Source: Phytophthora sp. 'mugwort'
Lineage: Eukaryota; Oomycota; Peronosporomycetes; Peronosporales; Peronosporaceae
DNA length: 64,000 nucleotides
Direction of reading: 5' to 3'
Assembly (NCBI GenBank): GCA_033558025.1
Contig: JAUCEF010000008.1
Span: forward strand, 2,480,001 to 2,544,000
The translations under genes and the position numbers were made by a program. Below are positions 22,894-32,585 of the stretch, in pieces. Below the pieces are notes generated by a model. That model did no database searches and was not told the DNA's origin. It saw nothing but the letters and a program-made list of their open reading frames with translations. Each line of letters opens with the position of its first letter. Position 1 is the first letter of the stretch.

Positions 22894-23261
22894 TGTAACG
22901 GATTACACGAAGGTAACACGAGTGTAGCCGTGCTACGTGTCACCTTGTAGTGAGTGGTACTTGGTACCACTTGGATTAACGGGATTTCAGTACGTGGCCA
23001 CAGGGCCACTCGATCTGCATTGACTTTAACTATGGTAGATAGTTAGAGTCATAGATTTACACCACAGGCGGCTTTGCCGCAGATAAGCAAACAAACTACA
23101 GTTCAGTTTTAGTATTAAGTAGAGTATTACCCTAGGTTTAGGAATACTCACTCTTTGAGTCTCTTGTGGTATAACTAGAGTGATCACTTAGGGGTTAGGA
23201 TAGACAGCTAAGACTCGGGGAGTCATGCGTCTTCCTCTGTACGCTACGCAGCCCCGCTGCA
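22894..23261 (+). repeat. 3' LTR of Gypsy element
   Basis: It starts TGTAACGGATTACACGAAGG and ends GCTGCA, giving the standard TG...CA ends. It is preceded directly by a purine-rich tract and followed by GCCT, which also precedes the 5' LTR. Confidence 0.9.
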
Positions 23262-23276
23262 GCCTTCCTCCGCCAT
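23262..23276 (-). pseudogene. Displaced 5' end of the Harbinger MYB gene
   Basis: Reading leftwards from 23276, the sequence gives ATG GCG GAG GAA GGC. If the Gypsy element and one GCCT duplicate are ignored, this runs in frame into the codons at 12669-12660 (AGC GCG AAG AAA GCG). The join therefore defines both the insertion point and the original start codon. Confidence 0.75.
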
Positions 23277-23297
23277 CAGTGAAAAACCGTTTGTGAC

Positions 23298-24061
23298 TAC
23301 CGTATTCCCCCTGTTACAAGCTTCGCTATGTTAGAAGCGTCACTTCATTTTACCCAATCATATTTCTCCATTATTATTTAAAGTTTCCGCTTTGTTACAA
23401 GCGCCAGATCCACAAAATGAGTGGCCCGGACACGTTGCTCACTTTTCGAAAGGCGCACAACATGAGAGGCCACGAATAAACCGCGACGGTGTGCACAAAG
23501 ATGAAGGCCTTAGCAGCAGCGACAGTGAAGGCGTGTTACTCTGAGACGGGTGTGGAAGTGTAAAACTTCAATGCGTTGCTAACTTCATTTCATGCCTATC
23601 ATTTTTCTCTATTGATTCGTGCAACTTGGTCCACGTGAATGCTACAGATCTGATATTATATACACCGCTAGCTATCACTCCAATGTAGATGTATTCCGAA
23701 GCGCAGCGCCGTCGCCGCAGCCACTTCTGAGAAAACGCCGCGTGAACACGAACATCTGCCTATCCTATTATAATTTCCATACAAACAAAATGCCGCCCAT
23801 GCAAGTTAGTCTGCATGCGCGCTACAGACCTGAGATTGTGCACATCGCTAGCCAGTGTAGATGTATCCCAAAGCGCAGCACCGTCGCCGAAGCCACTTCT
23901 GAGAAATTGCCGCGTACGCATGACCATTTGCTCTCCCTATTTGACTGTGACTGTGAATGTATGGGTGCTTTCCATTACTGTACACACTTTGCTAAGTACG
24001 CATCGCTCCGTCAACGGACACTGTGTACATTGGTGACCCTTCTAACAGGGGGAATACGGTA
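23298..24061. mobile_element. Non-autonomous TIR element of ~764 bp with TA ends
   Basis: The left end TACCGTATTCCCCCTGTTAC (23298) is matched by the reverse complement at the right end (24038-24061, TAACAGGGGGAATACGGTA). About 22 of 24 bases agree. TA at each edge suits a Tc1/mariner-like target duplication, giving TIR CCGTATTCCCCCTGTTA. No transposase is encoded inside. The only open frame (23619-24128) crosses the right end and is not convincing. Internal direct repeats occupy the middle. Confidence 0.65.
23633..23938. repeat. Diverged direct repeat pair (~130 bp each) inside the TIR element
   Basis: 23633-23763 and 23818-23938 align over their length, sharing GCTACAGA(T/C)CTGA, GTAGATGTAT(T/C)CC, AAGCGCAGC(G/A)CCGTCGCCG and AGCCACTTCTGAGAAA. 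The second copy has small deletions. This gives the element a duplicated core without any evident coding role. Confidence 0.85.
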
Positions 24062-24444
24062 TGAAGTGAAGCATCAGAACCCTTTCGCGAAATTTGATCT
24101 TATACCTGGGTGTATGGGGGGCACATAAAAGCTAAAAATGCTCGAAGCGTTCCGCCATTTCTCCATGCCAGAACCCTCATTGTGAACCCCGCCAGTGGAC
24201 GCCGTAATTGCAGTGGCAGAGTGTTGTCATACCTCCCAAGTGTACGTGTACGATGAAAACCTATATGCCTCAATTTATCTTGGAAAATAAATACAGTAGT
24301 GAAGAACGCCCACAAGGAATCGCACCGTCCCAGCTCGCAGATATTCTAACGGTGCATTTGGCTGCGATACCATTTGCCCATTCGCTGGCTAACGTTAACA
24401 TAACCTTCCGCTTTTCAGGAGCGCGCTAGGCAGCACGAAAGCGA
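24062..24444. other. Spacer between TE block and gene island
   Basis: No gene is seen. The sequence marks the border between the left TE block and the first host gene, and should contain the promoter of the ankyrin gene that starts at 24445. No core promoter motif stands out. Confidence 0.4.
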
Positions 24445-25511
24445 ATGGACCCAGCGCGGTCTCTAGCTCCCCCTTTACGTCATGTTTTTCATGCCAACGT
24501 GAGCTCTGGGAGTATCGAGACGGTGGGCCAAATGCTTGAAAGCGAGCCTCTTTTGGCTCAAGCACGCACCCGTGACCAAGAAACACCGCTGTTCCTCGCG
24601 GCGGTGCATCCGAATGCCGCCAAAGCCGTCGAAATGATCGATTTACTGATGGAGAAGGGGGCTGTGCTGGGATTTCGCGATCGGCATCGACGACAGTGTT
24701 TGCTGTATGCTTGTCTTCATGGTGTCGAGTGGGAGATCGTTGAATGTCTTATGAAGTGGAATACTGCAAAAGGTGGAGAGATTCTCAAGTGGTCTCATTG
24801 TGATGAAAAAGTCCGCAGTTCGTTGGTACTTGCCTGCAGAGGCCGACACACACGTCTGACGTTACGTCTATTGGATGAGATCGACATCGAGGAATATGCA
24901 CAGCAAAATCATCCTTTTGGGGTCTTGGAAGAAGCAATTAATTCAGGTGATGAAATGCAAGCCCTGGCGATCGCTGCCCACCCAAAAGTTGAGGCTGGAC
25001 TTCGAGCTCGTGACCTATTTTGCTACAGGAGATATTCGCGTTATCCGCTGCCGCAACAATCGTAACGTGCACTGAAGCTGCAGTTCAACAAGCCATGATA
25101 CCAGTGATACTTCACATGGAGAAGCTGAATCATGACAAGGTGTGCAGAGCACTATGGTACATTACTCAACAACTTTTGAAGGAGGAAGTCGCTCTCGACT
25201 CTGCTATTCTACGAGTTGCAGCGATGTTTTTACGGGATTGGCGATGGGCTCAACTCAAACTTTTCTTCCTACTTCGTTATCGTGGGTTTGATTCTGAGAT
25301 GGCAAGTTCTGAACTCCAGTCGCATTTGCTCGTACGACTTTCGGACCAAAACTTTCGGTCGGTTATCGAATATCTAAAGCCGAAAAGTTTTCAAGACGTA
25401 GGAGCGGATGAGTATTTATTTTTCTTTTGTGGCTGCATCGATGAGAGATTTGGATTTGGAGACTGTCGCTGGCACGTGGACGACTCAAAAGCTAACGACT
25501 ATGGAGTTTGA
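24445..25511 (+). CDS. Ankyrin-repeat protein (frame change near 25020)
   Basis: ATG 24445 opens a frame with degenerate ankyrin repeats. SIETVGQMLESEPLLAQART is followed by DQETPLFLAAVHP and AVEMIDLLMEKGAVLGFRDR; later ones include QCLLYACLHGVEWEIVECLM and SSLVLACRGRHTRLTLRLLD. The second half (25029-25511) reads in another frame, with VCRALWYITQQLLKEEVALD. A short intron ending at the AG at 25027-25028 could join them (candidate donor at 24922, phase 0, but with a poor GTCTTG site), or a one-base error or mutation could be present. Ankyrin proteins are protein-binding scaffolds, and no partner can be named. Its 3' end overlaps the convergent gene at 25485. Confidence 0.65.
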
Positions 25512-26594
25512 AGACGACACCAAATGAAACGAAAAGGAAAACCGAAGCTGGGGTCTTTTATCTTTTATCATAATTCTCAACATTGTTCCGTGAGTTATTC
25601 CATCTTGGGGCTCCACCTTCAGCTGCTCAGACTTCACGACAGCTTCCATCTTAACAGTCTCGACGTGTGGAGGCGCACTCGCGTTCGACTGAGTCGGGAT
25701 AGTCCATGCAGGAAGAACATGGTCCATTGAAGAAGACAAGTCCACGGCGGGACCCTTTTTCTTCTTCTTCGCTTGTTCCCCATCGACATCCGCTTTGCTT
25801 CGAACGCTGCTTCTGTCTGGATTCGCCTTTGTCTTCTTCGTCTTCTTCTCATTTGTCAGTGGTTTCTTTATCTTCAGCTCGTCCATCAACGACTTGAACG
25901 CCGACGGATGTTCCTGTTCAAGCAGCGCTCTGCGTCGCCAGACCCTTCTCCTCCATGTCCAGCTGCTGAAGATACTCGTCTCGGTTCTTGGTGGCCTTCA
26001 ACTTGCCTGTTTCCGTCCGCTTCCTCAATAAAGCCCGCTTTGCCATTTTCAGCCTCGCCACTTTATTCACAAACACGGCGCTCGCTTCTCCTCGGCGTTT
26101 CTTCGGTTTGGTCGGCGGTAAACGCCGGAGAAGCAGAGGCTTTGGGGTTTCTTCCTCGTAGGCTTCACAAGGGGCCGAGACCCTTTCACCACGTTACCCG
26201 TGCACGCCATACACTTGCGAATATCCTTCCTGCCCTCCCTCTGTTGCTTCTTGGAGTAACTCGATACAGGCAGGGCCAGCAAACAACACTTGCAGTCCAG
26301 CATACTCGTAACGTTCTGAAGTTCGGCCTGAGGGACTATGAGTACTGGATACCCACAGGCTGAACAGCATATGGGCGTATTATCCTCTGTAAGCGGTTGC
26401 TCCGTACTCGGAATTGGCTCAGTGATCGTGTGGTCGCCTTTCATCTCCTCCTTGAGGAGCTCGTCGTCTTCCGGTGTCGTCAGGGACTCGACAGCTTCAG
26501 TTTCCAGCTTGACGACGGACGAGGTATTTGCCAGTACCGGTGCAACCTCATTCTTGACGTTTAGCTCGGACTTTACACCCAGTTGCTGGTACAT
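25485..26594 (-). CDS. Cys-rich nuclear-type protein with repeated SUMO-consensus sites (structure uncertain)
   Basis: Likely start is ATG 26594 (MYQQLGVKSELNVKNE). A Cys cluster at 26390-26200 (CCSACGYPVLIV...CKCCLLALP...CMACTGNVVKG) could bind zinc. Downstream, a basic helix (NKVARLKMAKRALLRKR, then NRDEYLQQLDMEEKGL) lies in a second frame, and a third frame (from about 25950) gives EQEHPSAFKSLMDELKIKKP and a Lys-rich, nuclear-localisation-like run to a stop at 25485. Two frame changes imply introns or indels; the second looks like a single-base indel near 25935. Six psi-K-x-E motifs (VKSE, VKNE, VKLE, VKME, VKSE, LKVE) suggest SUMO modification. The family is not recognised; a nuclear role is inferred. 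Confidence 0.5.
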
Positions 26595-26799
26595 GAACTT
26601 ATCCTCGCTCTCCGTAGAGCTGCCACGTATGTAGCTTCGCCCATGGTCGCACAAATTAAGACTGTGCCAACTGTTGAGTGGGCGAGAAGAGGTGGCCGAA
26701 ATAGGTCCGACACATAAATAGATAAAACTTTTTTTAAAACACACTAAATTTAATCAAATGGTGCAGACCTTAAAGCACATTGCACTTCAACTTTGGTGC

Positions 26800-28633
26800 T
26801 TAGGCGCACTGGTGGCGCGTCAATGTATCGCGGAAGCGGAAGTCGTAGGCGACGTACTCGTAGCGCTGGATGAGCGCATACGGATGTTGCCACGCGTATT
26901 CGAGCAGCTTGACCTTCTCTTTGTTGACGTACGGGAGCAGCACGCCGAGACTTGCGTGGTCGAGCTCATCGTGAGAAATGTCCCGGTCGACGTCGGCTGC
27001 AGCCGCGAAGTCGCCTCGGTACCAGTCGCAAGCTCTGGGGAGGTACACGACGCGGCTCTTGTCGTCGTAACGAAGCACACGGTCGTCTACTTGACGAGTG
27101 GCTTCGTCCAGCTGAGCGTCGACAGTCGCGCGGTCGTAGGTCAGGACGCGATCTGAGCACGAATATGTCATACAGTTGAACGCAAAGTTGATGCGGAAGT
27201 CTGTGGACCGCAGAGGCAGACACGAGCGAGGGTCTTTGTGGTCGTTGAAGCGAGGAATGATGAAGGACGCCAGAGGTAGACGCAGAGACGACATGGACGC
27301 GCGCAGCACGCAGTGCTCAATCTCGGCGAGGGAGAAGAGCAAGCCGTCGGCCTCGCTGTCGGTGACGCCGAGACGGTAGCTAGTGCCGTTAAAGAAACGC
27401 CCCCAATGCGTCTTAGACTTGGGTGTTAACCTTAACAAGTTTGAGTGTATGATGATAAGATGGTACAGATTGAGGAAGAACACGAGGCGGTTGCCTTCGC
27501 TCCTTGCAAGAGGCAACAGATCCGCGTACTGGAGCATCTGGACCAGGTTATGGAACGCCGGCAGGTCGTGTACGAAGTCTGGATCGACGCTGTCATCCCA
27601 TGAGACGGCCATTTGGCTCTTGCTACTCAATCTCAAGGCTTGTTGCAGCGCACTAGACACGAGATCGAGCGGCCGGTTCATGACGCAGCCAGATGAGAAG
27701 AGGCAGACACTGTGTTGTGATGCGTTGGCGGGTGTTAGACGCATGGTGTTGCAGTCGTTCAGTACGAACTGTTTGCCACCAAACGTGTCGGAGCTTACAC
27801 CCAACGCGAATCGGGGGATTCGTTTCATCTTCTCAACAAGCCGAGAGAGCAGCTCAAGCCATGGCCGTCGAGCTGCTGACGAAGCGAACGCTAAGTGTTT
27901 ACACTGCCCCACGATTCCGATGTGTAGCCAGTAAAGCGGTGCTGTCGACTATCCAGTGGCTCCAGCTGTGCACATGCAGGAGCAACGTCGGAAAATGGGG
28001 TCGAACGTTGATACACCGAGGACTTGGACGAGCGAGATGGAGAACTTGTTGCAGTTGGAAAAAAGCCGCGAGAAGCGCAGCGATCGGCTTCCTTCGTCAA
28101 GTATGAGCCACTCGTGACGCCACTGAGTGCGACTCAAGACTCGAACTACCTGCAGTGCACCTGGTTTCGGCGCTGGAAGAACGCTGAGGTCAAATCCTCT
28201 GCCAGCCGAGGAGGATGACGAGACGAGCAAAGTTGAAGAGCTTTGGTTGTCTACGCTTGCGGACAGGAACGACCACTCAGTTAACAACGCTTCGCATGGG
28301 GAGGCGGTCGTGATCATCTCTAGCAACGCCGTTTGAGCCGCATAGAGCTGTTCCGGCTGAGGAGGGCTGCTTGAGCTAACATCACTGCCACCACTACTGG
28401 TATATTCGCTCCGACTGTTGTCGTCATGGTCTGCAATCACGTCAGCAAGAGGCGTCGTGAGCAACCGGAGGTAGTAGGCCAAGAACTCTCGTTCGCCTTC
28501 AATCGTACTCGCTTTTCCTCGTCGAGACCTCACCGTGATTGAAGATGTCGACAAGACGGAGTTCCTGATTTCTTTCCTCTTTGCGATCGACTGTGATGTT
28601 CTAAGAACGAAAGCGGAGCGAAGGCTGTCAGTG
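26800..28633 (-). CDS. PH-like domain plus DUF547 protein
   Basis: The C-terminal part (27912-26800) holds a DUF547 domain (LPAFHNLVQMLQYADLLPLA, FFLNLYHLIIIHSNLLRL), and the N-terminal part has a PH-like fold (VVRVLSRTQWRHEWLILDEG, then SSAARRPWLELLSRLVEKM). The two parts share one frame and are separated only by a TAG at 27949-27951. A 66-nt intron (28014-27949, GTATCA...GATAG) would remove the stop without a frame change and makes the PH strand pattern continuous, so I read it as an intron. No ATG lies in frame upstream. Coding continues to a good acceptor (CTGCTTTCAG) at 28634, so the first exon is unresolved. PH domains bind phosphoinositides. DUF547 function is unknown. Confidence 0.7.
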
Positions 28634-28721
28634 CTGAAAGCAGCAACACTCGCTCGTTCTTAGTTTTTCGGTATTTCTTCAACGACTTTCGAGACTTCCG
28701 CCAATTTCTCGACGGCTTGGG

Positions 28722-30043
28722 CTACTCTTCGTCTCGGACTGGGGGGTCATCAACATATTCAGGGACAACGACGACGTAGCCCACTCGACGTTCACGACCT
28801 GGAGGAGAACAGCTCAGGTACTCGAACCACGCCTGGACATGCACGTCGAAGTTTGTGATTCGACGTTGAATGTCTTCGAGTCGCGCGTAAATTCTCGAGT
28901 CTCAACGGGAAGGTGAAAGTTTACTGCAGATTGGTAGTGAAGTGGTTCAAGCACGGTATGGCAAGCCTCGAGTACGTCTGGAACTGGTCGACTTGTGTGA
29001 CTTAGCTGGAAGCAGAACTGGTATCTCTTCTCTCGACGTGAGTGGATCGATGGCAGCTCCGATGTATCTGCTATAGGACTGATGAAGTATGCAGTGAGGT
29101 GCAGCGGCATATCCTCCCAGAAGACCTTTAGATCGGTTGCCCTCATACCTGGTACGTTGGTCACTTGCCAGCGAAGGAAGTCGAGGTAGTAGCTGTGGAA
29201 GTGGAACGAGTACGTGTCGTTGGTGTTGTACACGTAGGCAGCGCCACTCGCACCCGATCGTCTGCGCTGAGCTGCACCCTCCTTCGACTCGCCGAAATCG
29301 GCCGACCCGAGCACCGGTGGCTCTTGTCCCTTAGACGTGCACACGAACTGATCAACCGCAGTGTAAAGCGGGAAGCCAATATGCGGTAGCTCGGCTTGCT
29401 CACTCCCTGCCTTGCATTCGTCAGACTCGCCAAAGCTGTAGTGAAGTCCATGGACAAGGGAACGAAGAATACTCAGAAGAAGATGACATCCTCGACCAGT
29501 GAAGAAGCCAAGACGCATCGCACGAGGCACCTCACCGCCAATGTAAAGCACACTGCCTTGAGGAGGAACCTGTTTGAACTGGAGCTGAAGCTGGACCCAG
29601 AACAATCGACTCTTGCCTTCAAACAACTCGCTTCGGGGCATTGTGGCGTTGGTTGGATCGTCGAGTAGCTCGTTTTTCGTCGACGACGGGTTCAACAGGA
29701 ACAGCAGTTTGCCTCGCACGAAATCGTTCTCAAACACGTACGGCTCTTTTGCATTCGGCATTACCTGCGAAAATGAGGCTGCTGTGTACGGTGATGTGGC
29801 AGAAGACTTCACGTGACCAGCGCTATCCACTGGTAGTTCTCCTAGTTGCAGCGTCGGCTTTGTGTCGGTTGCGGGTGATGATGCAGCTACGAGTTGCCTC
29901 AATGGAACCGATTCGGGCTGGATGCCGCTCCCAATGTCACTTTTGACTTGGTATTTGTCGCCGCTAGGCGAGAGTTTCTGCTGTGGCAGCTGAAGAACCA
30001 CGTCGACTTCATCGCCGTTGCGAGGTTGTCGCCATCGCGGCAT
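28722..30043 (-). CDS. DUF1769 family protein, probable frameshift near the C-terminus
   Basis: From ATG 30043 the frame encodes a disordered N-terminus and then a DUF1769-type core: PYVFENDFVRGKLLFLLNP, FWVQLQLQFKQVPPQGSVLY, IGGEVPRAMRLGFFTGRG and HGLHYSFGE. Members of this family (for example fission yeast Duc1) bind PI(4,5)P2 at the cell cortex. As written, the frame ends at 28814 with an unlikely tail. From about 28890 another frame continues the family-like ending (LEDIQRRITNFDVHVQAWFE) to a TAG at 28722. A two-base GA repeat (CGAGAA) at the switch suggests a slippage lesion or assembly error. A separate open frame at 30302-30009 (YPRLTYLVVTPFTRFGLALL) could be an upstream exon joined at the CAG before ATG 30043. 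Confidence 0.65.
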
Positions 30044-30494
30044 CTGCACGACAGCGTGAATAGATAGAGATTTTCTCTCCGTAAAGAGTGTGACAGTGAC
30101 AGCAAGTCGAGTTGTGTAGATCGACGAAATGCTTCAGCATTCGCATTAGCCTCCCCAGAGGGCGAAGTTCAACGACAAGATGCTGCGACTTGTTGTTGGC
30201 TCCAGACAAGAGGGCGAGGCCAAAACGGGTGAATGGAGTGACAACCAGGTAAGTCAATCGCGGGTAGACGCACTCGTGTTGACTTTGTATTTTAATGAAC
30301 ACGTCCGAACAATTTTAGACTAACTGTGCTTGTGATCAGGCTTGGATCGTTCCTCAGACTGGAGAACGTCATCTGACCGGGTCAACCCGATGCTATTAAG
30401 GAATTCGTCGGTAGTACAATATGTGGACGAGAGTTGACAGGCACCAGGCGCTAACTCTTCTTTAATCATGCGTCTCTACTTCTAAATTAACAGC
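30044..30494. other. Spacer between DUF1769 gene and P450 gene
   Basis: It contains the possible upstream exon of the DUF1769 gene mentioned above (up to 30302) and otherwise no recognised feature. It should also hold the 3' untranslated region of the P450 gene, which ends at 30495. Confidence 0.4.
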
Positions 30495-32114
30495 TCAGCT
30501 GAACTGTCCGGGACTGCGACGTCGAACCTGAACTTTTACGGCTTTATCACACGTCACGTCCCATGACTTCTCCATGCCGTTGTTGAGGCTATTGTCAAGG
30601 TGTACGTTGAGTATCACTGCCGCCAACACCGTCTTGATCTCCGTCAATGCCATTTCAGCGCCCACGCAAGTACGCGGACCACCAAGGAAGGCGTTGAACT
30701 TGTAGTTGGAGACAGGACGCAGTCTGCCGCTTGCTGTGTCGATCCAGCGCTGGGGTCGAAAGTGAGCGCTGTCGGGACCCCACACGCTCTCGCGTCGAGC
30801 CATGCTGTATAAATCCATTGCCACCTCCATCCCAGCAGCCACGAAGGTGCCATCGCTTAGCACTGTATCGAGGCGTGTTCGCCGTCGTACGAAAGGCTGT
30901 GCAGGATACAACCGTAGCGTCTCCTTCACCACCGCATCGAGGCGAACAACAGAGTCGAGGTTTCCCTTTTCTGTCTCTGCTTCCTTTAACTCGTATAGGA
31001 GTTTTTCCTGTTCTTCTGGATGCTGAGCTAGACACTCGAGACATTTCGTCAAAGCATGCGCCATCGAGTGCTTTGCTGCTACCACCAGACTCAGCACAAC
31101 CTCCGCGAGGAACTCGGGAGCTCTTGAGCTCTTATTACTGCACTGTTGGCTCAAGAGGAGAGCCAACATGTCCACAGCAATCGGACTGTCACCTCCTCGA
31201 CGCCTCTTCCTCTTGGACGCAACAGCATCCAACGTGATAGCGTTCACCACGTCAACGCTGCGACTCAGTGCAGCTTCATTGCCGATGTCCAGCAATCGCT
31301 CAAGTTTCCACGCGACTGCAGGTCGTTTCACTCGCTCAGCAATGCGCTCTTGGATATCGTCAATAGCTTTTTCAAACGTACTAGCCTCGCCACATGATGA
31401 ACGCAGTGCTCCAAGCTGCAAGCCAAAGCCCAACTCAGTGAACACTTCCATCGTGAACCGGCCTATGAGCTTCGTCACATCCAGCGCTTGGTCATTGTTC
31501 GGCCCCAGTCTAGCAGCATCTGCTGCCTCGTTTAAGACCCTTAAGAGCGACACAAGGTGCTGCTTGACCAGTACTGAAGCCTGTTGACGAAATGCTGGCG
31601 AGCTCATGACATTGACTGCAAGTTGCCGTTGCATATTCACGGATGGATGGACGTGTCCACTATACACAAGAGCAATAGCTCCACCATGGGCATTAAGCGT
31701 CAAGCCTTCGGCCTCACTAGTAAGCTTGTCGAACTGCACTGCATACGTCCGCTGGATGTCCTCGAACGCTACGGGAGAGCTCACGACGAGAACGTCAGGA
31801 CGTCCTGGACAGTGCAGCAGCCACGATTTGCCGTGGAACCTCACGGTCATCGCGAACACCCAGTCGTAGAACGCCGCTGAGCCTTCCGTCGGCTGCTTCA
31901 CCGTCATCCCTATTCGAACCAGCGCCTGAGACGTCGATGCGGTCGGTAAGTGACGATACCCACGAGGTGGCAGGGGCGTGCTGGTCCAGCTCAGTCGTCG
32001 CTCTCGGCCTTGACGTATGGCCCAGAGCACCACGAGCGCCAGTGTACTGCCCAGCAACGGACCTGGTGAGATGGACACGAGCCCGCGCGCGTTCAGTAGG
32101 CTGCTCGGCGTCAT
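30495..32114 (-). CDS. Cytochrome P450, 539 aa
   Basis: Single-exon, ER-bound haem-thiolate monooxygenase. I choose ATG 32114 because upstream in-frame codons lack ATG and because it places a signal anchor (GPLLGSTLALVVLWAI) near the N-terminus, followed by a Pro-rich hinge (TPLPPRGYRHLP). The K-helix ExxR is in KETLRLYP, the PERF-like region in FRPQRW, and the haem loop is FLGGPRTCVGAEMAL with Cys ~483. The I-helix normally has an acid-Thr pair, but here it reads VVAAKHSMAHALTK, so His and Ser stand in its place. Overall it resembles CYP86-like fatty-acid hydroxylases, in keeping with known oomycete P450s. The substrate cannot be told from sequence. Confidence 0.9.
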   Translation of the reverse strand: MTPSSLLNARGLVSISPGPLLGSTLALVVLWAIRQGRERRLSWTSTPLPPRGYRHLPTASTSQALVRIGMTVKQPTEGSAAFYDWVFAMTVRFHGKSWLLHCPGRPDVLVVSSPVAFEDIQRTYAVQFDKLTSEAEGLTLNAHGGAIALVYSGHVHPSVNMQRQLAVNVMSSPAFRQQASVLVKQHLVSLLRVLNEAADAARLGPNNDQALDVTKLIGRFTMEVFTELGFGLQLGALRSSCGEASTFEKAIDDIQERIAERVKRPAVAWKLERLLDIGNEAALSRSVDVVNAITLDAVASKRKRRRGGDSPIAVDMLALLLSQQCSNKSSRAPEFLAEVVLSLVVAAKHSMAHALTKCLECLAQHPEEQEKLLYELKEAETEKGNLDSVVRLDAVVKETLRLYPAQPFVRRRTRLDTVLSDGTFVAAGMEVAMDLYSMARRESVWGPDSAHFRPQRWIDTASGRLRPVSNYKFNAFLGGPRTCVGAEMALTEIKTVLAAVILNVHLDNSLNNGMEKSWDVTCDKAVKVQVRRRSPGQFS

Positions 32115-32585
32115 CCCAGCGACGGAGAGCGAGTATCTGTCGCGATGGAAGTCGGAGAATACGACACGACAGACAAGACGTTCGATCCAGGGATACACCT
32201 AGCGCCAACCGGGGGTTATTTCGAGCCAGCGATGGCGTTTGAACCGAACGCACTGATAAAGCGACAACTTGACTGTCGTATAGGGCCCCAGCGGTGCTTC
32301 TACTGTACGTTGGTGACGTCGGCTGGCGCGAGCCCCATGTTGAAAGCATACGGTGCTGAAGCTTCTCGCTTATGGTATAGCTAAGGTCACTCAAGCGAGC
32401 ATTGCAAACCTGCGACGTGTGCCGTTGTTAATGTAGCCATGTTGAAAGGCAGGTCGCTTTCATCCGAACAGTTTTTATTTCAATAATCATTTAGATACAG
32501 GACAGTTGTTTAACGTATGTTGAACTTTAATGGGACAGTTACACTTGAGCACAGCTGAGCCCGCTCCGCCACTACCAGTTGTTCA

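Larger units (their letters stand above)
12670..23261 (+). mobile_element. Chromovirus-type Ty3/Gypsy LTR retrotransposon, decayed, with nested piggyBac
   Basis: Two similar LTRs (12670-13062 and 22894-23261) begin TGTAAC. A primer-binding-site-like TGGTAGCAC starts at 13065, and a purine tract (GTGGGGGAGAG) ends exactly at 22893. Both flanks carry GCCT (12666-12669 and 23262-23265), a 4-bp target duplication. Between the LTRs lie gag, protease, reverse transcriptase, RNase H, integrase with a GPF-like module, and a chromodomain, all in this order and all broken. A minus-strand piggyBac transposase lies in the 3' part. The LTRs differ by many substitutions and several indels, so the insertion is old. 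Confidence 0.9.

Noticed and set aside
24100..24128. The ORF 23619-24128 as a host gene
   Set aside because: It spans the TIR boundary of the mobile element and its two halves are copies of a non-coding-looking repeat.
26820..28336. Many open frames opposite the DUF547/PH gene
   Set aside because: They are GC-rich shadows of the coding strand, lack domains, and overlap a frame with clear family motifs.
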